Shown here: positions 60,532 through 64,000 of the stretch, one piece after another
Position numbering within the stretch: the stretch's first letter is position 1
How the letters are laid out: every line of letters begins with the position of its first letter
DNA from: Streptomyces sp. NBC_00247
Lineage (GTDB): Bacteria; Actinomycetota; Actinomycetes; Streptomycetales; Streptomycetaceae
Direction of reading: 5' to 3'
NCBI RefSeq assembly: GCF_036188265.1
Contig: NZ_CP108093.1
Coordinates: forward strand, 6,415,001 to 6,479,000
Length of the DNA: 64,000 nucleotides
Notes under the pieces: generated by a model
What the model saw: the letters and a program-made list of their open reading frames with translations, nothing else
The model's database searches: none
Told to the model about the DNA's origin: nothing
Position numbers and translations under genes: made by a program

Positions 60532-61527
60532 TCATGCGCCACCGAAGGCCGACAGGACGCGGTCCGCCGCCGAGGTGGGGGTGATCGTGCCCGCGCGGAC
60601 CAAGGCTTCGAGGGCCGGACGGAGATTCCGTACGGCTGAATCCGCGCGAAGCCGCTCCAGTAGCTCGTCGCGGACCATCGACCAGGTCCTCTCAACCTGC
60701 TGGGCGGCACGTTTCGATGCCAGACGGCCGCCTGCCTCCAGCAGGGTCCGGTGTTGGCCGAGGTACTTCCAGACTTCGTCCAGGCCCTTGGATTCGCGGG
60801 TGCTGCAGGTCAGGACCGGTGGGGTCCGGGCGGCGTCGGCCGGATGCATCAGGCGCAGGGCTCTCGACAGTTCGCGCGCAGCCGATTGCCCGTCGCGTTC
60901 GTGTACGCCGTCTGCTTTGTTGACGGCGAGGGCCTCGGCGAGTTCCAGGACGCCCTTCTTGATGCCCTGCAATGGGTCACCGGTACGGGCGACGGAGAGA
61001 AGCAGGAAGGAGTCGACCATGCCGGCGACGGCGGTCTCCGGATTGGCCTATGCCCACTGTTTCGACGAGGACGACGTCATGGCCTGCGGCCTCCACCACG
61101 GTGATCGACTCGCGAGTGGCCTTTGCGACCCCGCCCAGTGTTCCGAAGGCGTCGATGAAGGTGGATTTGCCGGCGCCGGGTACCCCGCTGATGCCGATCC
61201 GGTGGGCCCGTCCGGAATGGGGAAGGAGCTCGTTCAACAGATGCTGGGCTCAGGGTTCTCCCGCAATTCGTGGTGGATCGGTGCGCGGCGTCGGATGCGG
61301 TGCGTCGCAAGGCGGAGGGGCGTCCGCATACTGGATGGAGCGGGACGTTCCGGCAACGCGGCGAGGTGCCGTAGCTGTCGTCGCGAACCCGCCAGGAATT
61401 GCGGGACAGCCCTGAGGAGGCGGTGGGCGGGCAGGGTGGACTCGACGAGGGTGATGGCGCGTGCGATGAGCGCGCGTCTCCCCTCGAGTACACCCTTGGT
61501 GTAAGTGGTGATGTCGATCGGGGGCAT
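60532..61527 (-). pseudogene. meaB: MeaB/ArgK-type G-protein chaperone remnant, interrupted by a MITE
   Basis: N-terminal piece YTKGVLEGRRALIARAITLV, from the ATG at 61527, stops at MITE copy 2. Beyond the element the gene resumes at NELLPHSGRAHRIGISGVPGAGKSTF (Walker A), then jumps directly to GGVAKATRESITVVEAAGHD, losing about 50 residues that hold the G2/G3 region. After DVVLVETVGIGQS a frameshift near 61.04 kb moves into MVDSFLLLSVARTGDPLQG ... VNKADGVHERDG and the C-terminus. MeaB protects and reloads methylmalonyl-CoA mutase; it sits 5 nt after mutB, the normal position. Three independent lesions mean it is dead. Confidence 0.93.
61252..61413. mobile_element. MITE-like element, copy 2 (162 bp), inside meaB
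   Basis: Same length as copy 1, with about ten differences. Terminal inverted repeats extend to 21 bp here if the flanking CTC/GAG is counted. It splits meaB after the codons for LPAHRLL. No coding capacity. Confidence 0.78.
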
Positions 61528-61532
61528 GGCGG

Positions 61533-63725
61533 CTACAGTTCGTGGCCCAGGTCCGCGGCGAGCCGCGTCACCAGGTCGCGGGCCGCGTCGGGTATCACCG
61601 TGCCGGGTGGGAACACCGCTGCGGCGCCCATCTCCAGGAGGGTGGGGACGTCTGTGGGAGGGATGACCCCGCCCACGACGATCACGATGTCCTCGCGGCC
61701 TTCCTCGGCGAGGGCTTCGCGCAGTGCCGGGACAAGGGTGAGGTGGCCGGCGGCGAGTGAGGAGACGCCGACGATGTGCACGTCGGCCTCGACGGCCTGG
61801 CGGGCGACTTCGCCCGGGGTCTGGAAGAGCGGGCCGACGTCGACGTCGAAGCCGAGGTCGGCGAAGGCGGTTGCGATGACCTTCTGGCCGCGGTCGTGGC
61901 CGTCCTGGCCCATCTTGGCGACCAGAATGCGCGGGCGCCGGCCCTCCGCCTCTTCGAACCTCTCGACGAGCGTCCGGGTGTGCTGCACGGACGGCGACTG
62001 GCCGGCTTCGTTGCGGTACACACCGGAGATCGTACGGATCTGGCCGGCGTGCCGTCCGTAGGCCTTCTCCAGGGCGGCGGAGATCTCCCCGACGGTCGCC
62101 TTCGCACGGGCCGCGTTCACCGCGAGTTCCAAGAGGTTCCCGGTGGCGGCTGCGGCGTGCGTCAAGGCACGCAGCGCGTCTTGGCAGGTGTTCTCGTCGC
62201 GTTCCTCGCGCAGGCGGCGGAGTTTCTCGATCTGCTGGGCGCGGACGGAGGAGTTGTCGACGGCGCGGACGTCGATCTTCTCGTCGGTCTCCACGCGGTA
62301 TTTGTTGACGCCGATGACGGTCTGGCGTCCGGAGTCGATCCGGGCCTGGGTGCGGGCAGCGGCCTCCTCGATACGCAGTTTGGGGATGCCGGCCTCGATG
62401 GCCTGGGCCATGCCGCCTGCCTGTTCGACTTCCTGGATGTGCTGCCAGGCGCGTCGGGCGAGGTCGTACGTCAGTTTCTCCACGTACGCGGAACCGCCCC
62501 ACGGGTCGATCACCCGCGTGGTGCCGGACTCCTGCTGGAGCAGCAGCTGGGTGTTGCGGGCGATACGCGCCGAGAAATCGGTGGGCAGCGCGAGCGCCTC
62601 ATCGAGGGCGTTGGTGTGCAGCGACTGCGTGTGCCCCTGGGTCGCCGCCATCGCCTCCACACACGTACGCGTCACGTTGTTGAACACGTCCTGCGCGGTC
62701 AGTGACCAGCCGGAGGTCTGCGAATGGGTGCGCAGGGAGAGTGACTTGGGGTTCTTCGGGTCGAACTGCCTCACCAGCTTCGCCCACAGCAGTCGCGCGG
62801 CCCGCAGCTTGGCGATCTCCATGAAGAAGTTCATGCCGATCCCCCAGAAAAAGGACAGCCGCGGAGCGAACGCGTCGACCTCCAGGCCCGCGCCCAGCCC
62901 GGCCCGCAGGTACTCCACGCTGTCGGCCAGGGTGTAGGCCAGTTCCAAGTCGGCCGTCGCCCCCGCCTCTTGGATGTGGTACCCGGAGATCGAGATGGAG
63001 TTGTAGCGCGGCATGCGCTGTGAGGTGTAGGCGAAGATGTCGGAGATGATCCGCATCGAGGGCTTCGGTGGATAGATGTAGGTGTTGCGGACCATGAACT
63101 CCTTGAGGATGTCGTTCTGGATGGTCCCCGCCAGCTTCTCCGCCGGCACCCCCTGCTCCTCGGCGGCCACGATGTAGAGCGCGAGGACCGGCAGGACGGC
63201 CCCGTTCATCGTCATCGACACGCTCATCCGGTCGAGCGGGATGCCGTCGAAGAGCCGGCGCATGTCATAGATCGAGTCGATCGCCACCCCCGCCATGCCC
63301 ACATCACCCGTCACCCGGGGGTGGTCGCTGTCGTACCCGCGGTGGGTGGGCAGATCGAAAGCGATCGACAGACCCTTTTGACCCGCTGCCAGGTTGCGCC
63401 GGTAGAAGGCGTTCGACTCCTCGGCGGTGGAGAACCCGGCGTACTGACGGATCGTCCATGGCTGATTGACGTACATCGTGGGGTATGGGCCACGCAGGAA
63501 CGGGGCGACGCCGGGATACGTATCCAGGAAGTCGAGGCCCTCCAGGTCCTGACCGGTGTAGAGCGGCTTGACCGCGATGCCCTCCGGGGTCTCCCACGTC
63601 AGGTCGGCGACACCGGACCCGGTGGCCTCCTTGACCGCGCTGCGCCACCGGTCCTCGGAACCGGCCGCGGGGGTCGGCCCGTGGAGCGGGAGTTCGGAGA
63701 AATCGAGGATGCGGGGGGTGCTCAA
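61533..63725 (-). CDS. mutB: Methylmalonyl-CoA mutase large (alpha) subunit
   Basis: A 730-residue B12-dependent mutase, full length. Residues ~60-560 form the substrate TIM barrel (PYPTMYVNQPWTIRQYAGFS, AFDLPTHRGYDSDHPRVTGD, RYNSISISGYHIQEAGA, RTHSQTSGWSLTAQD, NTQLLLQQESGTTRVIDPW). The C-terminal B12-binding domain has GQDGHDRGQKV with the cobalt-ligand His and GGVIPPTDV. It interconverts succinyl-CoA and methylmalonyl-CoA and can supply methylmalonyl extender units. The start overlaps the mutA stop (ATGA). Confidence 0.97.
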   Translation of the reverse strand: MSTPRILDFSELPLHGPTPAAGSEDRWRSAVKEATGSGVADLTWETPEGIAVKPLYTGQDLEGLDFLDTYPGVAPFLRGPYPTMYVNQPWTIRQYAGFSTAEESNAFYRRNLAAGQKGLSIAFDLPTHRGYDSDHPRVTGDVGMAGVAIDSIYDMRRLFDGIPLDRMSVSMTMNGAVLPVLALYIVAAEEQGVPAEKLAGTIQNDILKEFMVRNTYIYPPKPSMRIISDIFAYTSQRMPRYNSISISGYHIQEAGATADLELAYTLADSVEYLRAGLGAGLEVDAFAPRLSFFWGIGMNFFMEIAKLRAARLLWAKLVRQFDPKNPKSLSLRTHSQTSGWSLTAQDVFNNVTRTCVEAMAATQGHTQSLHTNALDEALALPTDFSARIARNTQLLLQQESGTTRVIDPWGGSAYVEKLTYDLARRAWQHIQEVEQAGGMAQAIEAGIPKLRIEEAAARTQARIDSGRQTVIGVNKYRVETDEKIDVRAVDNSSVRAQQIEKLRRLREERDENTCQDALRALTHAAAATGNLLELAVNAARAKATVGEISAALEKAYGRHAGQIRTISGVYRNEAGQSPSVQHTRTLVERFEEAEGRRPRILVAKMGQDGHDRGQKVIATAFADLGFDVDVGPLFQTPGEVARQAVEADVHIVGVSSLAAGHLTLVPALREALAEEGREDIVIVVGGVIPPTDVPTLLEMGAAAVFPPGTVIPDAARDLVTRLAADLGHEL

Positions 63726-64000
63726 GACGTGACTCCCATCCGGTCGAGTGCGGCGGACAGCACGGCGACGGCATCGCAGCCGGCGTAGACGTACCCGTCC
63801 ACGGAAGGCTCTGCGGTGCCGGGTCCGCCTGCGAGGAACACGGTTGTGGCGCCGACCGCACGCAGGGCGGCGGATACCGCCGCGGCCTGCTCCTCGTACA
63901 GCGCGTCGCTGGAGCAGAGGACGGCCATGCCGTCGGCACCGCTCGTCAGGTAGGCCTCGGCGGCTGTCGCCGGATCCACCGGCACAGGGGCGTGGACCGT
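63722..64000 (-). CDS. mutA: Methylmalonyl-CoA mutase small (beta) subunit, C-terminal part
   Basis: Only the C-terminal ~92 residues are inside the window; the gene continues past base 64000. The visible part is the degenerate B12-like domain of the small subunit: EAYLTSGADGMAVLCSSDALYEE, GATTVFLAGGPGT, VDGYVYAGCDAVAVL. The small subunit does not bind B12 but is needed for the heterodimer. Coupled to mutB by ATGA. Confidence 0.93.
   Translation of the reverse strand, partial: TVHAPVPVDPATAAEAYLTSGADGMAVLCSSDALYEEQAAAVSAALRAVGATTVFLAGGPGTAEPSVDGYVYAGCDAVAVLSAALDRMGVTS

Noticed and set aside
1..64000. CRISPR arrays, tRNA and rRNA genes
   Set aside because: No regularly spaced repeats, no tRNA-like cloverleaf with CCA end and no rRNA segment were seen.

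Overview
This is high-GC actinomycete DNA, most likely Streptomyces or a close relative. The signs are third-position GC bias, many GTG starts, SARP regulators (one with TTA codons), modular and type II polyketide synthases (PKS), an AfsA-family protein, and ethylmalonyl/methylmalonyl-CoA supply genes. About 57 kb reads as polyketide biosynthetic cluster; the last 7 kb is a worn boundary with an IS, MITE-like repeats and two pseudogenes.

Layout. 1-8.5 kb: the end of a type I PKS line (KS-AT-DH-KR-ACP, cut by the window, then KS-AT-ACP, no thioesterase). 8.5-17.4 kb: a flavin/F420 oxidoreductase, two tandem P450s, two tandem FAD monooxygenases and an MFS exporter. 17.5-19.1 kb: TetR and SARP regulators. 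19.7-22.4 kb: type II thioesterase, Rieske ferredoxin, phosphopantetheinyl transferase and a metallophosphoesterase. 23.1-25.8 kb: a minimal type II PKS (ACP, KSalpha, KSbeta/CLF). 26.0-30.8 kb: a tightly overlapped operon of three methyltransferases, a sensorless histidine kinase, a response regulator and an FAD monooxygenase.

50.8-30.8 kb (minus strand) is one long operon: cupin-ABM fusion, ABM, SnoaL-like, MBL-fold, second SnoaL-like, a 3970-residue PKS (AT-less KSQ loading module plus two KS-AT-DH-KR-ACP modules), an unrecognised 68-residue ORF, an AT-less KS-ACP protein, an AfsA-family protein, an LLM oxidoreductase and a tyrosine-phosphatase-fold protein. 50.9-55.9 kb: a LuxR regulator, 3-hydroxyacyl-CoA dehydrogenase, crotonyl-CoA carboxylase/reductase, a second SARP and AccE. 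55.9-64 kb: carboxylase beta pseudogene, repeats, IS, TetR, meaB pseudogene and methylmalonyl-CoA mutase genes.

Most interesting inference: the last type I module should leave an unreduced beta-ketoacyl-ACP, the substrate class of AfsA. The AfsA gene is translationally coupled to it and followed by a candidate reductase and a candidate phosphatase, the three activities of butenolide/gamma-butyrolactone assembly. The line therefore looks built to release its chain as a butenolide. Starter and terminal modules both lack AT domains and need acyl loading in trans. Recurring 11-bp-spaced YTTAGNG heptamers upstream of several operons suggest one SARP regulon across the window.
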